From: an uncultured Lachnospiraceae bacterium
Lineage (GTDB): Bacteria > Bacillota > Clostridia > Lachnospirales > Lachnospiraceae
Assembly (NCBI GenBank): GCA_902463835.1
Contig: CABQGZ010000191.1
Span: 1-6,569, forward strand
Direction of reading: 5' to 3'
Length of the DNA stretch: 6,569 nt
A model generated the notes under the pieces. The model had not been told where the DNA came from. It made no database searches and saw nothing but the letters and a program-made list of their open reading frames with translations. This document shows, in pieces, positions 1 through 6,400 of this stretch. Position 1 is the first letter of the stretch. Each line of letters begins with the position of its first letter. Both the position numbers and the translations under genes were made by a program.

Positions 1-553
1 TGGAATTGGATACAAGATTGGGAAGCCGCTCCCATTTCACAAGATCCTTTGTCCGCACAATTCCGGCCTGGGCAGCTGCGGCAGAAAGCTCCGCCTTTTC
101 TCTCTCCTTGCTCTCACTGCAGAAAACGCCGTATATGTATCCATCCTCATGAACGGTAACACGCATGTCGTACACATTGGTCTCCTCGGGATAAAGATCA
201 GGCAGATCCAGCGGATAATCCCAAAAGCGAAATCCCTGAACCGGATTATCACTTTCCGCAACCGCAAAAAACGATTTTCTGTCATTGCCCTCCACCCTTG
301 CGATCAGGTAATACTTTCCGTTGAGATAAAGAGCGCCGGAGTTAAAAACTGCATTTACCCCCATTCGTTCCATAAAAAACGGATTGTCGGACGCATCAAA
401 ATCATACTTCCAAAAAGGAGGGATGTGATCCCTTGTCAATACCGGATTCTTATACCGGCGGAAAATTCCGTTATAAAAGTCAGCCGGGCTGTTTTCCGCT
501 CTCACCACATTTTCATAACGTTCTTCGATTCCTTTTCTTTTTTCTTCATTCAT
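1..553 (-). CDS. GH130 family 4-O-beta-D-mannosyl-D-glucose phosphorylase, partial (3' end outside window)
   Basis: This cytoplasmic enzyme family converts mannosyl-beta-1,4-glucose plus phosphate into mannose 1-phosphate and glucose, the last step of beta-mannan use. I translated 184 residues from an ATG at 553; the frame stays open to the window edge. Recognisable GH130 subfamily 1 motifs in order are NPVLTRDHIPPF (37-48), VNAVFNSGALYLNGKYYLIA (66-85), RVEGNDRKSFFAVAES (86-101), FRFWDYP (108-114) and TNVYDMRVT (125-133). Asp129 in YDMR matches the catalytic general acid of characterised mannosylglucose phosphorylases (Asp131 in the Bacteroides fragilis enzyme, from memory). The usual length is near 390 residues, so just under half is present. 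There is no signal peptide, which fits a cytoplasmic role. The start is fixed by GGAGGAG at 562-568, 8 nt upstream. The gene diverges from the AraC gene. A mannooligosaccharide phosphorylase (GH130_2) is the main alternative, but the motifs fit subfamily 1 better. Confidence 0.9.
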   Translation of the reverse strand, partial: MNEEKRKGIEERYENVVRAENSPADFYNGIFRRYKNPVLTRDHIPPFWKYDFDASDNPFFMERMGVNAVFNSGALYLNGKYYLIARVEGNDRKSFFAVAESDNPVQGFRFWDYPLDLPDLYPEETNVYDMRVTVHEDGYIYGVFCSESKEREKAELSAAAAQAGIVRTKDLVKWERLPNLVSNS

Positions 554-577
554 AAAGAAGACTCCTCCGCATCTATA

Positions 578-589
578 TAACAAACTTCA
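578..589 (+). repeat. Direct repeat copy 1 (TAACAAACTTCA), candidate regulator half-site
   Basis: TAACAAACTTCA matches the copy at 636-647 (TAACAAACATCA) at 11 of 12 positions, in the same orientation and 58 bp apart. This copy lies at or just downstream of the predicted GH130 transcription start, where binding would interfere with transcription. AraC-family proteins commonly bind directly repeated half-sites. The assignment to the neighbouring regulator is inference. Confidence 0.4.
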
Positions 590-596
590 TGCATTT

Positions 597-624
597 ATTT
601 TATCCTATACGCAAGCGATGTCGC
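597..624 (-). promoter_or_regulatory. Candidate promoter of the GH130 gene
   Basis: Read on the minus strand, GCGACA (619-624, 4/6 match to TTGACA) is followed by a 16-nt spacer and TAAAAT (597-602, 5/6 match to TATAAT). The expected transcription start is near 590, leaving a leader of about 37 nt that includes the GGAGGAG ribosome binding site. The weak -35 is what one expects of a promoter that needs an activator. It is overlapped by the palindrome at 614-625. Confidence 0.45.
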
Positions 625-625
625 T
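614..625. promoter_or_regulatory. Short palindrome AGCGA-TG-TCGCT, possible operator
   Basis: AGCGATGTCGCT has two 5-bp inverted arms around a 2-bp centre, in a GC-rich patch within an AT-rich region. It covers the candidate -35 of the GH130 promoter. A LacI- or GntR-type repressor could use such a site, but no such regulator is in the window and the palindrome is short, so chance is possible. Confidence 0.25.
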
Positions 626-632
626 ATCGTTA

Positions 633-672
633 TTTTAACAAACATCAAAACCAGAAAATACGCATGTTAAAA
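633..672. repeat. Inverted repeat TTTTAACA / TGTTAAAA
   Basis: Perfect 8-bp arms at 633-640 and 665-672 are separated by 24 bp, so their centres are 32 bp or about three helical turns apart. The repeat lies between the two divergent promoters, where a dimeric regulator could act on both. AT-rich sequence makes chance matches more likely. Confidence 0.3.
636..647 (+). repeat. Direct repeat copy 2 (TAACAAACATCA), candidate regulator half-site
   Basis: This is the second copy of the 12-bp direct repeat, with one mismatch to 578-589. It sits about 12 bp upstream of the GH130 candidate -35 element, an activator-like position, and about 50 bp upstream of the araC-type promoter. It partly overlaps the left arm of the inverted repeat at 633-672. 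Confidence 0.4.
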
Positions 673-683
673 AAACGAAACTG

Positions 684-712
684 ACTGGAAATTTTTATTG
701 AAAAAACTGGAA
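684..712 (+). repeat. Heptamer direct repeat ACTGGAA x2 over the araC-type promoter
   Basis: ACTGGAA occurs at 684-690 and 706-712, 22 bp (two helical turns) apart. One copy is just upstream of the -35 and the other is within the -35/-10 spacer of the promoter at 698-726. The position suits autorepression by the AraC-type protein. The copies are short and there is no further similarity around them. Confidence 0.3.
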
Positions 713-726
713 TAATATGGTATTAT
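698..726 (+). promoter_or_regulatory. Strong sigma-A promoter with extended -10 for the AraC-type gene
   Basis: TTGAAA (698-703) is followed by a 17-nt spacer and TATTAT (721-726), which is preceded by TGG, giving an extended -10. This is close to the housekeeping consensus with optimal spacing. Transcription should begin near 733, giving a leader of about 57 nt before the ATG at 790. Confidence 0.75.
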
Positions 727-789
727 AAAAGAGATAATTATAGTATATGATTCTCTGATCAAAAAACGATTATTTTTAGGAGTGACGGC

Positions 790-1638
790 ATGCATTCAAC
801 AATTCATGATTTCGACTATATGGACATGGAAATTGGTATCGCCTACCGTTTTCTAAATCCCCAGACCGTGCTGACAGAGCTGCACGATCATAACTACTGT
901 GAATATTTTATTGTCATCTCCGGCAACATCATCCACGAGATAAACGGCACCACCCAGAAGCTTAAAATGGGCGATATCTGCTTTATCCGCCCTTCCGACT
1001 GTCACAGATACGACGTGGACGGAAGCGAGGACTGCAATCTGATCAATGTAAGCTTTAAAACCTCCTACTTCGAAAGCATAAAGCAATATTTTAATACCCC
1101 TGTGCTGGACGATCTTTTTGAAGCGCTGCAGCCCCCGGTCATAACACTGCCCAATTCCAGGATATCGATCCTGAAAAAGAAGCACCGCCTGTTAAACGTG
1201 GGCTGCAACAAGAGCGAGATCAAGGCTCTTTTGATGTCTCTGATCTGCGATGTCTTCGCGGACTTTATCATCGAATATAAAAAGCAGATGCAGAACAGCG
1301 TGGAAAAGTGGCTGCAGTCCGCGCTGATACAGATGAATACACCCGAGAATATCGAGGAAGGACTTCCTGCACTCATCCGGTATTCCGGCTTCAGCCACGG
1401 ACATTTGTGCCGCATCATGAAAAAGGAGTTCGGCGTTACGCCAAGTCAGTATGTAACGGATCTTCGCCTGCAGTATGCCGCGAATCTTCTCTCCACCACC
1501 GACTATGATATCCTTTTCATATGCGTTCAGGTTGGTTTCTCATCCTTAAGCCACTTTACTACGATTTTCAAAGAAAAGTACGGCATCTCGCCCTCCAAAT
1601 ACAGAGCGAGCCACAGCACCATGGGCAGCTGGAAATAG
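790..1638 (+). CDS. AraC-family transcriptional regulator with N-terminal cupin (ChbR-like)
   Basis: This is a 282-residue, one-component DNA-binding regulator, probably sensing a manno- or glucomanno-oligosaccharide or a derivative. The N-terminal cupin (about 25-90) shows LHDHNYCEYFIVISG (31-45), HEINGTTQKLKMGD (49-62) and FIRPSDCHRYD (65-75). These closely resemble the sensory domain of ChbR-type regulators of oligosaccharide genes. The C-terminal AraC/XylS domain (about 175-275) has both helix-turn-helix units: GLPALIRYSGFSHGHLCRIM (191-210) with KEFGVTPSQYV (212-222), and VGFSSLSHFTTIFKEKYG (248-265) followed by ISPSKYR. The start is set by AGGAG at 778-782, 7 nt before the ATG. It diverges from the GH130 gene, its most likely target, and converges on the GH5 gene with a 3-bp gap. 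The inducer and the activator or repressor mode are not visible in the sequence. Confidence 0.92.
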   Translation: MHSTIHDFDYMDMEIGIAYRFLNPQTVLTELHDHNYCEYFIVISGNIIHEINGTTQKLKMGDICFIRPSDCHRYDVDGSEDCNLINVSFKTSYFESIKQYFNTPVLDDLFEALQPPVITLPNSRISILKKKHRLLNVGCNKSEIKALLMSLICDVFADFIIEYKKQMQNSVEKWLQSALIQMNTPENIEEGLPALIRYSGFSHGHLCRIMKKEFGVTPSQYVTDLRLQYAANLLSTTDYDILFICVQVGFSSLSHFTTIFKEKYGISPSKYRASHSTMGSWK

Positions 1639-1642
1639 CTGC
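1625..1642. other. Small hairpin across the convergent stop codons
   Basis: GCAGCT (1625-1630) and AGCTGC (1637-1642) form a 6-bp stem with a 6-nt GGAAAT loop spanning the end of the regulator gene and the last base of the GH5 stop codon. Neither strand has a T-run after it, so it does not qualify as a Rho-independent terminator. I see no other terminator at this junction. Confidence 0.25.
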
Positions 1643-3396
1643 TATCTCACATATTTCTTCAGCCTCACGAGATCACAGACATCAATCTCTCCGTTCGCAT
1701 TCAAATCAGAGCGGCTCTTGTATGTGGGTGCAATACCGCCCACAAGCTGGCGCCGCAAAAGCGTAAGATCCGGGGCGCCGAAAAAGCCGTCGCCGTCGAT
1801 ATCGCCAGGCTTCACCCCGCTTAAGGATATCTCCTTTATGCGGAGATTATCTCCCTGGTTTTTGCCCAAAAACGCCACGTATCTCACCAGGCGATCCATG
1901 GGGCAGGCCACCGTGCCTGCATACTCCGTTTCAAAATTCTCCACCATATTTTCCGGCGCATAGAGATCCTCCAGCGTATCGGACACATAAACCCGGTATT
2001 GATCCGGATAGCCCTTTAGCCCTGAGGAGATGCGAAGCTCCTGGCAGGCATACACTCCGTCCAGAGCAAACAATGCCCCCAGATAAACGCCATCCCACAG
2101 ATAAATATCGGTATGGGTATCCGTATCGCCGTCAATGATATCACCGAGCACGGTGGCGCTGACGTTCTTGCCGTCCCGGTATGCCTGATCGGCAAACGCA
2201 TTGTGATAGCTCACCGCACCGCCAGAAGCATTCCCGAGAATCCCCCTGGCCCAGCCAAAGTGCTGATAAATGAGATTCTCCGTCTGCTGGCACTGCCACG
2301 AGCCGTTTTTCACAAACTCGCGCACCGCCTCGCCCAGGGCAGTTCGATTGCCACTGTGATCCGTCAGAAATGGTTCCGCCCCCAGAGCCCAGGCGGTACT
2401 GGCAAAATGATTTTCCCTGATCCAGCGGAATATTTTCTGCAAAAACGCTTTTTCCTGGGCGTTAAGCTCCTCTATGGCTCCGGTTCTGAAATACGGGTTG
2501 TATTCCCCTACCAGAATCGGATATTCCCTTGCGGCTTCGCCGATGGCAGAATCCCAGTCCAGTGGTTTATCGGAATATATATGCGTATCCAGAATAATGC
2601 CCCTGCCCCGTCTGCTTTCCGCAGATATGTCATAGCGCGCCTTGTAATCGGAAAGGGATATGCCAAGCGCCGATGCGCGTTCCGCCGCCATTGCCGCAAA
2701 TCCTTCAGAAGCGATCCCGGACAGATCAAACGCCCAGTCGATTCCGCCTATGGCTGCCACATTGTCCGAAACAGCCCGCACCCGGTCCAGCAGCGCGGGC
2801 AGACCAATACTGTCCTTGCCTGTGCCGTCCGGCAGCGTGACTCTTCCGCCCTCGTACCAGGTCTGCCAGTCGCTTATGGGCTCATTTAAAAGTCCGTAGA
2901 TCACCAGCTCGTTCCCGTCGTACTTCGGCGCGGCAATATCCCAGAAGCTTACCACTGTATCGTAAACTCCGGAATAGGCATGACAGTCCAGCACCACCGC
3001 AATGCCCCTGTCCGTCAGTGTGGTGACAAAGCGATCTATAAGAGCCTGATATTCCTCCGCCGTGCGTAAAACCGTCTGTCCGCTGCCAGCCCCCACTCCT
3101 CCGTTTACATAGAGACCGGGATCCACCGCAAGACGCACCATGGAACAGTCCCAGTCGTTTATGGCCTGCCCCAGCGCCACATCCGCCGCCGACCTGCCGG
3201 GAGCCGTATCGCCGTCTCCGTAGGAGCTCCAGGAAAACTGGGGAATATTCACGCCCCGCAGATCCATTGGTTCTCCCCCCAGATAAATGCGGCTGCCTTC
3301 GGTAGTAATTCCGTTATCCGCCTCAGCTGAGGTCGAAGCGGGTAAAAAAGTACACATCATAATCATCACCAAAAATATAGCTATTGTTTTCTTCAT
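1642..3396 (-). CDS. Secreted GH5 glycoside hydrolase (mannanase or glucanase) with beta-sandwich-like module and dockerin
   Basis: This 584-residue secreted endo-acting polysaccharidase is probably attached to a cellulosome. A signal peptide (1-24, cleavage near TSA/EA) precedes a GH5 (beta/alpha)8 domain (about 30-365). All expected active-site residues can be assigned: Arg88 (VRLAV), His139 (DCHAYSG), Asn171-Glu172 acid/base (LLNEP), His272/Tyr274 (DTHIYSD), Glu298 nucleophile (LVGEYNP) and Trp336. A module of about 155 residues (371-527), related to four copies in the neighbouring protein, follows. Last is a type I dockerin (530-584) with calcium loops at 532-543 and 564-575. AGGAG at 3402-3406, 5 nt before the ATG, supports the start. 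The nearby GH130 gene suggests beta-mannan as substrate, but the subfamily cannot be fixed by eye and endoglucanase is a real alternative. The gene follows a terminator, and no convincing promoter fits in the 35 nt between the terminator and the start codon. Confidence 0.9.
   Translation of the reverse strand: MKKTIAIFLVMIMMCTFLPASTSAEADNGITTEGSRIYLGGEPMDLRGVNIPQFSWSSYGDGDTAPGRSAADVALGQAINDWDCSMVRLAVDPGLYVNGGVGAGSGQTVLRTAEEYQALIDRFVTTLTDRGIAVVLDCHAYSGVYDTVVSFWDIAAPKYDGNELVIYGLLNEPISDWQTWYEGGRVTLPDGTGKDSIGLPALLDRVRAVSDNVAAIGGIDWAFDLSGIASEGFAAMAAERASALGISLSDYKARYDISAESRRGRGIILDTHIYSDKPLDWDSAIGEAAREYPILVGEYNPYFRTGAIEELNAQEKAFLQKIFRWIRENHFASTAWALGAEPFLTDHSGNRTALGEAVREFVKNGSWQCQQTENLIYQHFGWARGILGNASGGAVSYHNAFADQAYRDGKNVSATVLGDIIDGDTDTHTDIYLWDGVYLGALFALDGVYACQELRISSGLKGYPDQYRVYVSDTLEDLYAPENMVENFETEYAGTVACPMDRLVRYVAFLGKNQGDNLRIKEISLSGVKPGDIDGDGFFGAPDLTLLRRQLVGGIAPTYKSRSDLNANGEIDVCDLVRLKKYVR
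1645..1809 (-). other. Type I dockerin of the GH5 protein
   Basis: Residues 530-584 contain the duplicated calcium loop and helix of dockerins. Loop 1 is D532-x-D534-x-D536-G with D543 as last ligand, followed by LTLLRRQLVG. Loop 2 is D564-x-N566-x-N568-G with D575, followed by LVRLKKYV. The pairs preceding the last ligand are Ala-Pro and Val-Cys, not the Ser-Thr typical of Clostridium thermocellum, so the cohesin partner is likely of a different specificity. Confidence 0.9.
1816..2286 (-). repeat. Beta-sandwich-like module, copy 5 (in the GH5 protein)
   Basis: Residues 371-527 share the landmarks of the four modules in the neighbouring protein: TENLIYQ (372-378), IDGDTDTHTDI (421-431), YRVYVSD (467-473), LVRYVAFL (503-510) and RIKEISL (519-525). 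The arrangement resembles F5/8 type C (discoidin/CBM32) galactose-binding-like folds, in which a DGD-type loop binds calcium. Similarity was judged by eye. The exit Trp seen in copies 1, 3 and 4 is missing here. Confidence 0.7.
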
Positions 3397-3431
3397 AAGA
3401 ACTCCTTCATAGATAAACCATCCCAGGGGAC

Positions 3432-3470
3432 AAAAAAACGGAGGAACGACTCCATGAAGCGGTTCCTCCG
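3432..3470 (-). terminator. Rho-independent terminator of the DUF4886 gene
   Basis: On the minus strand, CGGAGGAAC (3462-3470) pairs perfectly with GTTCCTCCG (3439-3447), a 9-bp GC-rich stem with a 14-nt loop, followed at once by seven T residues (3432-3438). It begins about 10 nt beyond the TAA stop at 3481-3483. It lies between two genes of the same orientation and so should uncouple the upstream gene from the GH5 gene, at least partly. Confidence 0.92.
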
Positions 3471-3480
3471 TCTGTTCTTC

Positions 3481-6400
3481 TTAGATATCCGCCGGATATC
3501 TCAAATATCTTTTCAGTCTCACAACATCGCGGACGTCGACCGCTTCATCTCCAGTATAATCCGCAAGAGAATCTTCGCTTACCTGTGCAGCACCTACCAT
3601 ATATTGCCGCAGCACGCCAAGATCGCCGTCGCCTCTCTTCCCGTCTCCATCCAGATCCTTGTAGCTGTAGTAATATCCAGCCCCACAATTGGCGGCGTTT
3701 ACAAGCAATTGGGAATAACCCTCCGAGGTATCTATGCTTGGATGTCCATTAAGGGTGTTTCTGTCTATCCGAATACCAAACAGTGCTGAAACATAGCAGC
3801 AGCCTGCAACAAATTTGCCGTACTCGCTGGCGTGCTGGAAATGTCCGTCGTTATCGTTGATCGCCGTCTCGCTGCCCATGGCAGTTCTCGCATACTCAAA
3901 GGCAAGACCTGTGGGAATGACCTCAAGCTGATACTCTTTGCAGGCGCGATCCGCGTTTGCTTTGATAAGTCCGAACTGATCCTCTGCCCATTCGCCCCAG
4001 CGCCATACCTCATGGAACATAAGACGGGCTTCGGGCAGATACCCCTTCACGTAATTAATCAGGTTTCCAAGATTTGCAAACGTATCGTAATTTCTCGCGT
4101 TGCTGCTCTCCTGCTGGAATACTACAACGTCCCAGTCATAGTACTTTAAAGCTTCCTCGATCGTAGCGCATTTTTGAGGATCAGACACGTTGAAATCCGA
4201 AGAAACGTCTTTAATCTGCGTTCTCTTTGAATCCGGGTTTACAACCGTAAACCGGAACACCGCACGGTTCTCTGTAGCAGCCGTATAATGCCTATCCAGC
4301 GTGCAGGACGGGAAATACAGATATCCGAAGGTAAGCTTCTTGCCGTTGGCCTTTGCCACCTCTGACGAATACCAGGAAGCGTCCTGCGCAAAGCTGTTGC
4401 CTATGGTAAGCACCTTAAGCTCGTTTTTCACAGGCTTCACCGCGCCCGGATCAGCCGTCCAGGCTTCGATCTCCCGGAAGCGTGGATTGCCTGTGCAGGA
4501 TTCGCAGACAAACGCAATATATTGAACGTTCGCATTCACCTTGGCATTTATCACATTGCCGGTGGTCTTAACGCTTTTCGCCACACAGCTCGCTGCCGTA
4601 TATAGTGTGTCAAGATTGTCGGAAGCATACACGCTGTATATCTCGGGATATGTTTCTCCAATCGACGCGTAGACGTTAACATTACCGATAAAGTATGGCT
4701 TGTCTAACGTATATTCCGCTCCGATATAACGGGGAGGATCCCACGACATGGTGTTGTTAAGATCCGCAGCATCGTTTGTATCACCATTGGTAAATACCGT
4801 AAAGTCAGCGTCGCTTATTGTATTTTCGCTTCTTTCCGCCACATATGAGATGGTTCCTGACTCGTACTGGAGAATCGCCTTTGCTTCGGTTTCGCTCTTT
4901 TTATGAAGCAAAACGTTTTCGGAGACAAACACCTCCGGTGCCTGAGAAGGATCGCCGCTCCAAAGCTGTATTTCCCTTGGACGGCAAACATACAGCTGAT
5001 ATCCGGTACAGAAAATTGCCACATAACGGACATTCTGATTCAACGGTATTACAACCTCGGTGCCCTCGCATTTCACATTATCAGCTACCATTTTCTCATT
5101 TGTGAAAAGCGTTTCATCAGAATCTGAAGCATAGATTCTGTATGTGTCTACCGATGTGGTATAACCTGCGTAAAGGGATATATGCGACGCATATTCTGCT
5201 TTTTCAAGGCTAAACACACCGCCTACATAACGTGCCGGGTTCCAATCAAGACCGGTGCCGATATCGACAGATTGATTTGTATCTCCGTCCAACATGACTC
5301 CGAATACATTCTTTTCATCAAATTTAGAACTATCTTCTACATTTCCCGACTCAATATACATATTTACGCCTTTTGTCGTGACCTTTTCCTTATGCGTCTG
5401 GAAGAGATTCTCACTTATAAAAATATCATCGGACAGCTTCTCTCCCATAATTTTAATACGTCTGATACGCATATTCGCGCTGGTCACCACAATCGCAACA
5501 TACTTTGCCTTGATATCCATCTCCACGGCAGCTCCCCGCGAGCTCGTACAGGCAACCCCTTCCGCAACCTTGGAAGCCTTGGCATAAAGCGAATCATAGT
5601 CGTTAGATGCATAAATATCATATGTTTCGTCGTAGTTCCAAAGACCGGCGTCAATTATGATCTTTGAAATATCAACACTTGCAAAGAAAGAAAACTGGAA
5701 AACAGGATACCCACTTGCAGGCTTGTATATATCAGTATGGGAAGTGTTATCCTTCGTAATAACCTGCGTAAGCTTACCAGCGTTTGAAGGATAGGCGGTT
5801 ATAACACCAGTATCGGAAGACATTCCCAGCGGTACCGCTTCCGTTAAAACAGCCACATCTTCTTTGATCGTATCGCGCAGATGATTTACAATCTGCGGCG
5901 CAGCCGTGTCGTCTCCGCTCCAAAGCTGAAGCTCTTTCGGTCTTGCATTTGTCTGCTGCGCAGCTGCAGCGTTATATACCAGCATAATGTATTTTACCTT
6001 CCGGTTGATCGGTAAGGTTACAGGCTCTCCGGTACAGATCACATCCTTGGCCACCAGATTTTCCGTAAAAATTAATTCCTCCTGTGTTTCAGCGGCATAA
6101 ATATCATAGGCATCATTGTAATACGCGACGTTACCTTCCTCATCAACCCCATTCGGAATACCAGCATAAATAACCACATTGGACGCGTATGCAGCCTCCG
6201 TCAAGGCATAACGCACGCCAAGCCAGCGGGCATCTGTAGTACCAAAAGCCCAAATATCGTGGTTTGTACTGATATCTCCGTCAACAAGACCCGCTACCAC
6301 TCCGTTTTTCTCAATTCCTTGTAACGTAGTCTCGGTAACAGAACGCGCTTGATGATTGAACATTATTCCAGCAGAATTTGCCAAGTCTATTTTCGTCTGC

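Larger units (their letters stand above)
554..789. promoter_or_regulatory. Divergent intergenic control region (GH130 gene / araC-type gene)
   Basis: This 236-bp AT-rich stretch separates two divergently transcribed genes and contains no plausible coding frame. It holds a promoter for each direction, a near-perfect 12-bp direct repeat, a heptamer direct repeat over the regulator's promoter, an 8-bp-arm inverted repeat and a short palindrome. This layout is typical of a local AraC-family regulator acting on its own gene and the neighbouring catabolic gene. The individual elements are listed separately. Confidence 0.8.

Noticed and set aside
149..580. Open frame of 143 codons on the plus strand at the left end
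   Set aside because: It is opposite clear GH130 motifs and its translation has no family resemblance.
1625..1645. Bidirectional terminator between the regulator and GH5 genes
   Set aside because: The hairpin has only 6 bp and no T-run on either strand.
2113..2889. Open frame of 258 codons on the plus strand opposite the GH5 gene
   Set aside because: It lies wholly antisense to a well-supported GH5 domain, its translation matches no family I recognise, and no strong ribosome binding site precedes it. It is a codon-composition shadow.
3393..3410. Five-codon mini-ORF overlapping the GH5 start (ATG at 3408-3410, TGA overlapping the GH5 ATG)
   Set aside because: The overlap could suggest translational coupling, but there is no Shine-Dalgarno before it and its codons are simply the GH5 ribosome binding site region, so it is probably coincidence.
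5182..5667. Open frame of 161 codons on the plus strand inside the DUF4886 gene
   Set aside because: It is antisense to conserved module sequence and has no recognisable domain or convincing start signal.
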